Of a stretch of 25,882 nt of DNA, positions 8,353-16,564 are shown piece after piece. This DNA comes from CAZCPB01 sp964540295 (lineage in GTDB: Bacteria; Planctomycetota; Phycisphaerae; Phycisphaerales; UBA1924). The DNA lies in the NCBI GenBank assembly GCA_964540295.1, contig CAZIMT010000028.1, forward strand, positions 1 through 25,882. The letters are read 5' to 3'. The first letter of the stretch is position 1. Every line of letters starts with the position of its first letter. The notes under the pieces were generated by a model. That model was not told the origin of the DNA. It ran no database searches and was given only the letters and a program-made list of their open reading frames with translations. A program made the position numbers and the translations under genes.

Positions 8353-9096
8353 GTGCCGCTCGCCAACGTGCTCATTGTGGAAGACGACAGCGCCATCCGT
8401 CGCGGGCTGGCCGACATGCTCACGTTTGCGGGGTATTCGGTCCGACAGGCCGCGGATGGAAACGCTGGCCTCGACGCGGCGCTCTCCGCCGACCTTGACC
8501 TTGTGCTCCTCGATATCCTGATGCCCAAAAAGGACGGCATGGAAGTTCTCCGCGAACTTCGCAAGGCCAAGCCAGCGCTGCCCGTGATCTTCCTCACCGC
8601 ACGCGGCGAAGAAGAAGAAATCGTGCGCGGCCTGAGCGCGGGCGCGGACGATTACATCGTGAAACCATTTGGCATCCAAGAGCTTCTCGCGCGCGTGCAG
8701 GCCGTGCTCCGCCGATCTGCGCAACGACCGAGCTCGTTGAAAAAGATGTTGATCGCCAGCCGCACGATCGACTTTGATCGCCGCGAGGTCGTGCTGCAAG
8801 ACGGCGCCCGCGTGATGCTCTCCGAGCGCGAGTCGGACGTTCTCGCCTTCCTTGCCGCGAATGCTGGCCGGGCTGTCTCGCGCGAGGAGCTCCTCTCGCG
8901 CGTATGGGGACTCGACCCGCGCGGCATGCACACGCGCACCGTGGACATGACCATCGCCCGGCTCCGCGAGCTACTCCGCGACGACCCGACCAGCCCGGCC
9001 GTGATCGTTACGGTCCGCGCCAAGGGCTACATGTTGGCCGTTGACTCACCGCGATCAACCGACGAGACACCGGCTCGCGATCGAGCGGATCCATGA
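8353..9096 (+). CDS. OmpR/PhoB-family response regulator
   Basis: The predicted protein has 247 residues. The GTG at 8353 is preferred because GGGAGG (8341-8346) is six bases upstream and the protein then begins directly with the receiver domain (MPLANVLIVEDDSAIRRGLA). Residues 1-120 are the receiver: acidic pocket E10-D11-D12, phospho-acceptor D54 in LVLLDILMP, T82 in FLTARG, and K104 in IVKPF. Residues about 140-235 are the winged-helix DNA-binding domain, with the ERESDVLAFLAANAGRAVSR, LLSRVWG and RTVDMTIARLRELL blocks typical of OmpR/PhoB proteins. It controls transcription when phosphorylated by the kinase encoded next, whose ATG overlaps its stop by four bases (ATGA). Its targets cannot be told from this window. 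Confidence 0.95.
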   Translation: MPLANVLIVEDDSAIRRGLADMLTFAGYSVRQAADGNAGLDAALSADLDLVLLDILMPKKDGMEVLRELRKAKPALPVIFLTARGEEEEIVRGLSAGADDYIVKPFGIQELLARVQAVLRRSAQRPSSLKKMLIASRTIDFDRREVVLQDGARVMLSERESDVLAFLAANAGRAVSREELLSRVWGLDPRGMHTRTVDMTIARLRELLRDDPTSPAVIVTVRAKGYMLAVDSPRSTDETPARDRADP

Positions 9097-11447
9097 ATCC
9101 CGCCCCGCGCTGGCCTGTCGTCGTTGTCGGAATCTGCGCCGCCGCAGTGCTTGCGGCCTTGGCGTGGGCGACGGTGAACGTGCTAAGCCTTGAATCCCGC
9201 GAAAGGCAGTCTCAGTCTGACGCCGAGTTTGAACAATCCGTGCGGCTCGCACTCTGGCGTATCGACTCCGCGCTCACGCCGCTGATCGCGCGCGAGGCCA
9301 GCCGTCCGTACTTCCAGTATCAGTCGTTCTACTCCGCCGATCGCGCGTACGGCGCCATGCTCGACGAGGGCCGCGCGGGCGAGTCGTTCGTCCCCTCGCC
9401 GCTGCTTCAGGAGCCCACGCCCTTTGTTCTCCTGCATTTTCAACGAACCGATCAAGGCTCGCTTTCCTCCCCTGAAGCGCCGACCGACGCCCAGCGTGCG
9501 CTCGCCGAGTCCGCCAACGTTCCTCGAGAGAAGATCTTGGCCGCCGATGTCCAGCTCGGTCAGCTCGCCGCGATCCTCCTTTCTGGCGCGATCGGGGCTG
9601 AGGATCAGAATAAAACAGAACATCGTCGCGATACGACCTCGCTCCAAGAGTTCGATTCGAAAGCCGCTGGCAGCGGTCCGCGCCAAATCGGTCAGCCCAA
9701 GGGTCCACCAACCGACGCGCCACGTGCGCTGGCACAGTCTCAAGAAATTCAGGCAAGGAACGACTTCGGAGCTCGTCAGCAAGCTTTCCAGCGTGCGATC
9801 CCGTCGGCCAACCAAGCGTTGCAAAGCTTAGATCAAGCACCGGAGAGGGTCGTTGAACTGTTATCGCCGACGACCTCGCCAAAGGCCGTTGCTGAGCCTT
9901 CTCATCCAGCCCTCGGCGCGAGTGCTCCAGCGGATGCGCTCGCCAAAGTCAAGAGCAACGAGACGGCGGCCGAATCGAAGAATGAGCGTGATGCGCAGGA
10001 CAACGCAACCAAGAACCGACCTGTGAGCGCAAGCCGGTCCGACGCGGGCGCGATCACGCTGTCCTCTCCGTTGCCGCCCGGCTCGGCGATCACGGAAGGT
10101 ACCGAAGCAGCGAAAGAAAGAGCGGACGCCGAGTCAATGCTCGACAAGAAAAACCTGGCCGACACGCTCGAACGCGAGCGCCCCCTGAGCTCCTCTTCGC
10201 TCGACGCCTCGTTCCGCGACGCGGCCTCGGCTGTCGGGAAGCGCTCGGGCGATGCCAAGAGCTACGAGATCGAAGCTGCCGCTCGCGCCTCGGTCGGGGC
10301 CAGCGTCGTTGCGCCGGAAGTCCGTTCAGCCATCAGTATCGGCGAACTGGTGCCGCGCTGGTTTGTCGGCGACGGCGATCGCGTGCCGCAGCTGGTCCTC
10401 ATCCGCGCGGTGCGTGCCGGCGATTCGCACGTCGTGCAAGGCTGTTGGATCGATTGGCCCGCGCTGCACGAATCGCTCGTCGCCGACGTCCGCGATCTCC
10501 TGCCAGCCGCGCACATCGAACCGATCATCAACGAGACCGCCGAGCGCGACCGCGGGTTGGCGCGCCGGCTCGCTGCGATTCCCGCGCGGATCGAACCGGG
10601 GCCCACCCCAACGCCTGCCTCGCCACCATGGACCCCGATGCGTTCGGCGCTCACGCTGACTTGGATTGCCGTGCTCGCCGCGCTCATCGGCTTGGCCTCG
10701 CTGGTGCGTACCGCGCGCGACCTGGCCGAGCGGCGCGGGCGGTTTGTGTCGGCCGTGACCCACGAGCTGCGCACTCCCCTCACCACGTTCGTGCTGTATT
10801 CACAGATGCTCGCCGACGGTGTCGTGCGCGACGAGGCAGCGCGCAGCGAGTATCTTGCGACGCTCAAGGGCGAATCGACCCGCCTCGCCCGCATCGTTGA
10901 GAATGTTCTCGACTACGCGAGGCTCGGCCGACGCCCGCACCCGGCGCGCGTGGGCGCGCGAACCGTGTCCGAACTGCTCGCGATTGTCTTGCCTGATCTC
11001 GCCCGCCGTGTAGAGCACGCGGGGGCCACTTTGCTCGTTCGCGATGGATCGTTGAACGAGCACCGCCTTCGTATCGATCCCACCTCCCTCGGCCGAGGCC
11101 TGTTCAACCTCATCGACAACGCCTGCAAGTACGCGACGGCGATCGACCATGATGCGCAGCTCGGGGCCATGCCTCGCACGGTCGGGATCAGCGTAGAGGC
11201 CTATCGGAACGTGATGTTTCTTCGTGTGACCGACCAAGGCTGCGGTATCAGCGTCGAGGACCAGCGCCGACTCTTTAAGCCGTTTCAACACGGCAGCAGC
11301 CTGGATCACGCCAGCAAGTCCGGCTTGGGCCTGGGCCTCTCGCTCTCGCGCGAGATCGCACGCCATGCGGGCGGCGACGTCAAGCTCGAGCACACTTCCG
11401 CGAGCGGAACAACGTTCGTGATGAGCCTGCCAATCGTGCGCGACTAG
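9093..11447 (+). CDS. Membrane sensor histidine kinase with long extracytoplasmic region
   Basis: The predicted protein has 784 residues. Its ATG overlaps the regulator's stop, so the pair is translationally coupled. TM1 is about residues 8-30 and TM2 about 518-541. The roughly 485 residues between them face the periplasm. They consist of a structured first part (residues 51-90, with LWRIDSALTPLIA and RPYFQYQSFY), a low-complexity charged Ser/Ala/Glu/Lys stretch (about 170-415) and a second structured part (about 418-490, with PRWFVGDGDRVPQLVLIRAV). After TM2 comes HisKA with H557 in VTHELRTPLTT. The ATPase domain follows: N box LIDNACKYA, G1 DQGCGIS, F box LFKPF and G2 SGLGLGLSLS. It is a complete kinase. 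It would phosphorylate the regulator encoded just upstream; its signal is unknown. Confidence 0.95.
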   Translation: MNPAPRWPVVVVGICAAAVLAALAWATVNVLSLESRERQSQSDAEFEQSVRLALWRIDSALTPLIAREASRPYFQYQSFYSADRAYGAMLDEGRAGESFVPSPLLQEPTPFVLLHFQRTDQGSLSSPEAPTDAQRALAESANVPREKILAADVQLGQLAAILLSGAIGAEDQNKTEHRRDTTSLQEFDSKAAGSGPRQIGQPKGPPTDAPRALAQSQEIQARNDFGARQQAFQRAIPSANQALQSLDQAPERVVELLSPTTSPKAVAEPSHPALGASAPADALAKVKSNETAAESKNERDAQDNATKNRPVSASRSDAGAITLSSPLPPGSAITEGTEAAKERADAESMLDKKNLADTLERERPLSSSSLDASFRDAASAVGKRSGDAKSYEIEAAARASVGASVVAPEVRSAISIGELVPRWFVGDGDRVPQLVLIRAVRAGDSHVVQGCWIDWPALHESLVADVRDLLPAAHIEPIINETAERDRGLARRLAAIPARIEPGPTPTPASPPWTPMRSALTLTWIAVLAALIGLASLVRTARDLAERRGRFVSAVTHELRTPLTTFVLYSQMLADGVVRDEAARSEYLATLKGESTRLARIVENVLDYARLGRRPHPARVGARTVSELLAIVLPDLARRVEHAGATLLVRDGSLNEHRLRIDPTSLGRGLFNLIDNACKYATAIDHDAQLGAMPRTVGISVEAYRNVMFLRVTDQGCGISVEDQRRLFKPFQHGSSLDHASKSGLGLGLSLSREIARHAGGDVKLEHTSASGTTFVMSLPIVRD

Positions 11448-11448
11448 C

Positions 11449-12410
11449 TCAAGCGTTCATGCTGCACTCTCGCCCTTGATCCTCGATCCACAGCGCGTCG
11501 ACCATCCGCCACTGGTCCGCGTACTGCACCGCGTACTTTTCCACGACCGCCGCCAGAGCGAACACGCCGGGTGTACGCCGCCCTCTTCGCTCGGCCCGGC
11601 CTCGATCTTCAGCGGCGGCTCGAAGTACACACGCGAGGTTGTCGGCGAGGTGCGCACCGCGAACATCGGCACGATCGGCGACCTCGTCTGCATCGCCAGC
11701 TTGATCGGCGTCGTCGGTATGGTGATGTGCCCGCTGGCGAACTTCACCTTGGCCCCGCGCTGCCCGTGCAGCACGTGGTCGGCGTGGATCAGCACGACCT
11801 CGTCGCGTTCGAGGGCTGCTTTGACGCTGACCCACACGTCGTAGCCGTCCTCCACCGCCGCCTCGACGATCCCCAGCCGTCGGAACTGCGCTGCGCGCAG
11901 CGATTCCAGCCCCGCGTGGCGCTCGCGTTAGATGACCGCGTGGATCTTGGGTTCGTACTGCCGCAACGCCGCCGCGAGGATCTCGAACGGTCCGAGGTGT
12001 GCCGTCGCCACGATCAGCCCGCGGCCCGTGGCTCGCGCCCGCCCATACTGCTCGCGCCCCACGACCTGATCGATCTCGGGCAACAAGTCGCGGAAATCGC
12101 GACGGCTGTTCCGCGCGGACTCGAACACGGCGCGATACCAATTGCGAACGATCGCACGCGCGATCTTTTCGACGTTCTCTTCGTTGTTCCGGTTCGCGCC
12201 GAGACGCCCCGCGTTGGCGAGCGACCCCTCCCGAACCGCCGCCGACCACCACGCCATCGCGGCCTGAAGTCGTGCGAGCCGAATTCCCAGGGCCGGTGCT
12301 CGAACAGCCACCGTCTGAAGCAAGCTCAATCCCAACGACGAAATAAGCGGAAGGCTCGCGCTCGACGGCGTGGTGTTGCGGACTTTTGATTCGTTCGATG
12401 ACATGGTCAC
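11449..12410 (-). pseudogene. LpxL/HtrB-like lysophospholipid acyltransferase, broken by a stop and a frameshift
   Basis: Read on the - strand from a GTG at 12410 (GGAGAG six bases upstream). The N-terminal part holds the acyltransferase motif HX4E in ATAHLGPFEI, then an in-frame TAA (11930-11928) follows HAVI. Past the stop the same frame continues RERHAGLESLRAAQFRRLG and then EVVLIHADHVLHGQRG and ITIPTTPIKLA, as expected for this family. VI-stop-RE sits where relatives often have a V-x-Y-R motif, so TAC to TAA is likely. Near 11566-11570 the frame shifts by one base: the natural ending VFALAAVVEKYAVQYADQW and a TGA at 11451-11449 lie in another frame, and restoring one G rejoins them. An intact protein would attach acyl chains to lipid A or a related lipid at the inner membrane. 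Sequencing error is the alternative. The TGA is one base from the kinase stop on the other strand. Confidence 0.85.
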
Positions 12411-12471
12411 CAAGGTCTCTCCACGGTGGCGGAGCAGTATACAAGCGACCGCGTGCCTCGATCGGTCCGCG

Positions 12472-12498
12472 AAAAAGCCCCCGCACGGGCGGGGGCTT
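12472..12498 (-). terminator. Intrinsic terminator of the metalloprotease gene
   Basis: On the - strand: stem GCCCCCGC, loop CCGT, stem GCGGGGGC, then TTTTT. It lies about 75 bases beyond the stop at 12571 and before the broken acyltransferase gene, so the two are separate transcription units. Confidence 0.9.
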
Positions 12499-12570
12499 GA
12501 GTCGTTCTCGGCGGTAATGTCAGACCGATTTGTTCAAGTCAGCGCAGCACGCGGTGCAACGATGCGTGAA

Positions 12571-14094
12571 TCAGCAGCCCGACTCGAACGCAACGACGTA
12601 CGCGTCGAAATCATCGCCCGTTACGAAGGTGTCGCCGTTAAAATCGGCGGCGAGAACGCCCGCCTCGAAGGCCGAGACATACGCGTCAAAGTCGTCCCCG
12701 GTCACGAACCCGTCGCCGTCGAAATCCGACGGGCATCGCGGGTTGCAGCTTACGGTCGGCATGCACGCGGGCACCGAGTCCATGAACGCGACCACCGTCG
12801 CGCTGACTCGCGGCCCTAATTCCAGTCGGATGTTGCTCATCCCGCCTGCACAGGTATGGCAGTAGCTCATGATCGTGCCATTGAAGGCGTCGGAGCAATC
12901 ACCCAGCCCGCAGCCGTCGACCACCGGGTTATATGAGTTGATGTCGTGCGTGTGCCCGGTGCCGAAGTTGTGCCCCAGCTCGTGGGCCGTCACGAACGGG
13001 TCCCAGTTCTGCGGCTGGTTGTTGGCGATCGGGTAAGGGAAGAAGCCATTGAGGTTCGCCGACAGGCCGTAGTCGTACTGGGGGTAGCACAGCGCTCCGA
13101 CGTACGCGACGCCGCCGCCCAGCCCACGCCCGGAGAGGAAGTGGGCGGCCTGACGCGGGACCGCGGTCATGTTGGCGTTCCAGTAGTCCTGGAACTGGAA
13201 TAATTGATCGAGCGTGTTGCCCTGCGTCCACGGATCGGTCGTTGTCCAGACCCGAAGAAATCCGACTTGCAGCGTGGTGTTGACGTCGCGTTTGAAGATC
13301 TCCGACACGCCGCCGATGAGCGTCCCGACATACGCCGTCGCCGCCGCGGCGCTGCCGCCGCTGAACAAGGTCCGGAACCCGTTGTCCGTTTCGACCGCGA
13401 TCACCGCGTTGCGGCACGGCACGTCACGGTTGGTCCACTCGCCAGCGTGATCGGCTGGCTGGCCCGGCTGCTGATCAACCCGCTGGAAGGCTTTCATCGC
13501 AGGGGTGCGAAGGTCCACGTCGTCGTTGCCGCAGCGGTGCTGGGCGAGGGTTATCGATCCGTCGGCCGCGTCCTGATCGAAGATCACCGGCGCGAGCCCC
13601 GAGCCAGAGGGCCCGCTCGAAACGATCAGGTTTCGGCCGCCCGTGGTCACCATGCCGTTCACCGAATCGCCCGCGAAGCTCAGGAAAACGTGCGAACCGT
13701 TCTCGCCGATGATCGAGCCCGAGAGCAGGATCAGGTCGGGACGGGGGATGACCACGTCGCCGTGCTCGGTGCCCAGAACGATCCGGGCGTCGGGCGTGAA
13801 GACGTCGAACGAATCGAGCGAGAGATCAGCGAATCGTGCCGCTCCCAGCGGGAACCCGGAGACCGTCACTGCGCCCTTGGCTCGCAGCGATTCCACCATC
13901 GCGCGGTCGAGGTTTAGTGTTGTGAACACAGGGCCGAGCGGCTGAACCGACGCGGGCTTCAGCGGCGAAGCCGCCACACGCGTCAACGGTTCGCCAGCGA
14001 ACGCCGACCCATAAGCCATTGAAAGAACACAGACCGCGAACCCGGCTTTCATGGACCCGATTCTAACCGAGGCCTTCTCCAAGTGAATCATCAT
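12571..14094 (-). CDS. Secreted reprolysin-like zinc metalloprotease with C-terminal GC-type dockerin
   Basis: The predicted protein has 507 residues. The start at 14094 has AAAGGAG five bases upstream; a second ATG follows at once. The signal peptide ends near AFA-GEP (residue 34), with its core at MKAGFAVCVLSMAYGSAFA. A propeptide-like region runs to about 200. The catalytic domain (about 220-440) has the extended zinc motif HELGHNFGTGH (H371, E372, H375, H381) and the Met-turn TIMSYC, as in M12B/reprolysin metzincins, with several Cys for disulfides. Residues 454-507 are the duplicated Ca-loop module (DFDGDGFVTGDDFDAYVSAF, then a second copy) ending ESGC, the same 54-residue length as in the protein at 362-1348. 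It would degrade protein outside the cell, possibly anchored through its C-terminus. A promoter is seen upstream and a terminator downstream, so it is monocistronic. Confidence 0.92.
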   Translation of the reverse strand: MMIHLEKASVRIGSMKAGFAVCVLSMAYGSAFAGEPLTRVAASPLKPASVQPLGPVFTTLNLDRAMVESLRAKGAVTVSGFPLGAARFADLSLDSFDVFTPDARIVLGTEHGDVVIPRPDLILLSGSIIGENGSHVFLSFAGDSVNGMVTTGGRNLIVSSGPSGSGLAPVIFDQDAADGSITLAQHRCGNDDVDLRTPAMKAFQRVDQQPGQPADHAGEWTNRDVPCRNAVIAVETDNGFRTLFSGGSAAAATAYVGTLIGGVSEIFKRDVNTTLQVGFLRVWTTTDPWTQGNTLDQLFQFQDYWNANMTAVPRQAAHFLSGRGLGGGVAYVGALCYPQYDYGLSANLNGFFPYPIANNQPQNWDPFVTAHELGHNFGTGHTHDINSYNPVVDGCGLGDCSDAFNGTIMSYCHTCAGGMSNIRLELGPRVSATVVAFMDSVPACMPTVSCNPRCPSDFDGDGFVTGDDFDAYVSAFEAGVLAADFNGDTFVTGDDFDAYVVAFESGC

Positions 14095-14132
14095 GACCGC
14101 TCCTTTTAAGGTGTTTCACCGACGCGACAGTC

Positions 14133-14160
14133 AGTCTATCAGATTGTTCAAGGGTTTCAA
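14133..14160 (-). promoter_or_regulatory. Putative sigma70 promoter for the metalloprotease
   Basis: On the - strand TTGAAA (14160-14155) and TAGACT (14138-14133) are separated by 16 bases and lie about 40 bases before the ATG at 14094. Both hexamers are close to consensus and the spot is AT-richer than its surroundings. Confidence 0.55.
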
Positions 14161-14182
14161 AGCGTGATTTGGCCGTGCCGCC

Positions 14183-15292
14183 TTAGCCCGGGGGCTGCCG
14201 GAGCGGGATCGCGTCGCTGGACGTCAGCCACTGGTACGCGTCGAGGATCGCTCGCACCTGCCCGCTCGCCAGCCGGTGGTCCTTGACGAACTTCCGGGCC
14301 GAGCGACCGATCTCGCGTGATCTGGCACGGTCTGAGAGCACGCCGCAGATCCCCTGGCCCCACGAGGGCGCGTCGGAGCCTTGGACGAGCCGCGCCGTGC
14401 GTCCGTCGATCAACGCCGACACGCTGGCGTCCGAGGCCGCCACGACGATCATCCCGCTCGCCATCGCGTCGAGCAGGATGCTCCGCTGTTCGCCTGATGA
14501 ATCTGGCTGCACCAGCACATCGCCCAGCAACACCAGGTCGCGTCGCCCCTCCAGCTCTTCGATGAGCGAAAGCCTGGACAAGAGCCCTAGACGCTGCGCC
14601 AGCGGCCAGACCCGGGCTCGGTGGGCCGCCAGCGCGTCCATGAAAATCATGCAATCGAGCCCGGAGTTCACCGCCTGTGCGATCCCTTCCAGAGCCGCCG
14701 CGTAGGGCCTAGGGTCGCGCCCCGTTCCGACGACCATCACCGACGGCGTGCGATTCTCGGGGAGGATCTCGCGCGACTGGCTCCCAACATGCACGCCCCA
14801 CGGTGCCAGCCGCACCGTCACGCCGGGCCCCTCCGCTAAGAGCAATCTTTCGATCGAAGGATCCGGTGCCAGGAAGACAATCGGCGGGCCATGCTTCTCG
14901 CGCGTCGAGCTCGCTCGCGCTGCCAGCCCGCTGCGCCAAACCTCCAGCACCACGCCCGCCTCGGTCAGCTTGCCGAGCTGAATGCCAAGGTTCCACACCC
15001 CACCGCCGAAGACGTGGATGACATCGACCGGGTTCTCGTCGGTGACCAGTTCTTCCAAGGACCGCGCGAGTGAGGCCGCCCGGAACCGGTCCGCAAACGG
15101 CATCGCTACGTCGCTGTAGGTGATCGCCTGCGAAAAAATCTCCGGCCCGCGCGCGTCCACCCGCCCGGCCGCACGCTCGGGGATCGCGTGGATCACGCGC
15201 ACGCCCTCGTCGGCCATGCCAACCTCAAGCCGCGACAGCATCGCCCGCTCGCGCGACGCGAACAGCTCGTCCGCCAGAATCATCACGCGCAC
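14183..15292 (-). CDS. Glycosyltransferase, GT4-like (GT-B fold)
   Basis: The predicted protein has 369 residues. The GTG at 15292 is used because GGGGGAGG lies seven bases upstream. It overlaps the end of the ABC ATPase gene by ten bases, which suggests coupled translation. The N-terminal Rossmann half starts RVMILADELFASRERAMLSR and includes DVIHVFGGGVWNLG. The C-terminal half has a VMVVGTGRDPRPYAAALEGI strand-helix, VLVQPDSSGEQRSILLDAMASGM and ASDASVSALIDGRTARLV. The latter resembles the nucleotide-sugar-binding E-x7-E region of GT4 enzymes, but with the first Glu in SGEQ and Asp where the second Glu usually is. It probably transfers a sugar in polysaccharide or glycoprotein synthesis; donor and acceptor are unknown. 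No other sugar genes are close by. Confidence 0.75.
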   Translation of the reverse strand: MRVMILADELFASRERAMLSRLEVGMADEGVRVIHAIPERAAGRVDARGPEIFSQAITYSDVAMPFADRFRAASLARSLEELVTDENPVDVIHVFGGGVWNLGIQLGKLTEAGVVLEVWRSGLAARASSTREKHGPPIVFLAPDPSIERLLLAEGPGVTVRLAPWGVHVGSQSREILPENRTPSVMVVGTGRDPRPYAAALEGIAQAVNSGLDCMIFMDALAAHRARVWPLAQRLGLLSRLSLIEELEGRRDLVLLGDVLVQPDSSGEQRSILLDAMASGMIVVAASDASVSALIDGRTARLVQGSDAPSWGQGICGVLSDRARSREIGRSARKFVKDHRLASGQVRAILDAYQWLTSSDAIPLRQPPG

Positions 15293-16482
15293 GACGGCAC
15301 CTCCCCCTGATCGCTGCGTCCTTCGTCGTTCCGCCCGTTCCCCTCACCGGCGGGGTTCTCGCGCGGCTCGCGCACGAACGCCAGGTCCGGCTCGCGCGTC
15401 GGCCGCGTCCCCGCCACTACCGCGCTCGTCCGCCACAGCCCCACCCAGTGCTCTGGCTCGACCTCATACAACGCGTAATCTCTCGCGCCCGCCGCCGTCT
15501 CGTCGAGGACGAGATCGCGCGGAGGGTGATGCCAAGGCCACCACGGCCGAACGCCCTGACCCGCCCCCGAAAGCCGCGTGAACTCCGCCTCGTTCTCCAC
15601 CACGTCCTTGATCGTCGTCAGCCGCTCACGCCGCTCACCCAGCCGCGGGATGCTGGACAGAAGCCCGCGCGTGTACGGGTGCAAAGGACGCCGGAAAAGC
15701 TCGTAAACACCGGCGTATTCCACCACCCGCCCTGCGTACATCACGCACACCACGTCGGCGTGCCCGGCCACGATCCCCAGGTCGTGTGTGATGAGCATGA
15801 TCCCCATCCCGCGCGCTCGCTTAAGGTCCGCGAGCAGCTCCAAAATCTGTGCCTGGATCGTCACGTCGAGCGCCGTTGTTGGTTCATCGGCCAGGAGCAG
15901 CTTGGGCTTGCACGCCAGCGCCATCGCGATCATCACGCGCTGCCGCATCCCGCCCGAGAACTGGTGCGGGTACGCCTTCATCCGCAGGGCGGCGTCGGGG
16001 ATCCCCACGTCGTTCATGGCCGCGATCGCGATCTCCCGGGCCGCCGAAGCGTCCGCCAGTTGGTGAAGCCGCACCGCCTCGCTGATCTGCTCGCCGACGG
16101 TGTACACGGGGTTGAGCGAGGTCATCGGCTCCTGAAAGATCATCGCGATCTGGTTGCCGCGCACGCGTTGAATCTCGCGCTCGCTCAGCTTGAGCAGGTC
16201 CACGCCGCCGCCGTTCTCGTCGCCGCGGCACGCCGGATTAAACCGCACCTCTCCGCGATCAAACCTGCCCGGCGGCCTGGGGATCAACTGCAACGTGCTT
16301 AGCGCGGTCACGGATTTGCCGCACCCTGATTCACCGACCACCGCCACCGTTTGCCCCGGATAGATCGTCATCCGCACGCCGTCCACGGCGCGCAAGCGCG
16401 GCCCGCCTCGGTTGTCGAACGACACCGCCAGGTCCCGCATCCGCAGCAGCGGGCGAACAGGTTGTTCATTTTCAACTGGCAC
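15283..16482 (-). CDS. Oligopeptide/dipeptide ABC transporter ATP-binding protein (OppD/DppD type)
   Basis: The predicted protein has 399 residues. The GTG start at 16482 has no clear SD; an ATG at codon 15 is an alternative. All ATPase motifs are present: Walker A GESGCGKS (50-57), Q-loop FQEP (116-119), signature FSGGMRQR (175-182), Walker B LLLADEP (195-201) and H-loop THD (H233). The stretch LHPYTRGLLSSIPRLGERRERL is typical of OppD/DppD. After it, the usual Cys-containing CxxRCP tail of the family is missing. In its place is a Trp/Pro/His-rich VRPWWPWHHPP segment and about 85 extra residues. It would energise peptide import, with the DppC-like permease at 19785-21116 as a possible partner. 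It lies 82 bases after the Fe3+-type permease gene and overlaps the glycosyltransferase gene by ten bases. Confidence 0.92.
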   Translation of the reverse strand: MPVENEQPVRPLLRMRDLAVSFDNRGGPRLRAVDGVRMTIYPGQTVAVVGESGCGKSVTALSTLQLIPRPPGRFDRGEVRFNPACRGDENGGGVDLLKLSEREIQRVRGNQIAMIFQEPMTSLNPVYTVGEQISEAVRLHQLADASAAREIAIAAMNDVGIPDAALRMKAYPHQFSGGMRQRVMIAMALACKPKLLLADEPTTALDVTIQAQILELLADLKRARGMGIMLITHDLGIVAGHADVVCVMYAGRVVEYAGVYELFRRPLHPYTRGLLSSIPRLGERRERLTTIKDVVENEAEFTRLSGAGQGVRPWWPWHHPPRDLVLDETAAGARDYALYEVEPEHWVGLWRTSAVVAGTRPTREPDLAFVREPRENPAGEGNGRNDEGRSDQGEVPSCA

Positions 16483-16564
16483 GCGAAAACATGGTACACG
16501 CCGCCAACTCTCGCCATCGTCAACCTCGACGACAACCGGGCGAACTTACCCGCTCTCGTTGCGA

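Noticed and set aside
11449..12486. 345-codon open frame on the - strand covering the whole acyltransferase region
   Set aside because: Most of it is an Arg/Gly/Ala-rich alternate frame. Only its last 35 or so codons are real, as the displaced C-terminus of the broken gene.
14183..14210. GC palindrome (GCCCGGGGGC) around the glycosyltransferase stop as a terminator
   Set aside because: The stem is short, lies at the end of the coding sequence and has no T-run on the - strand.
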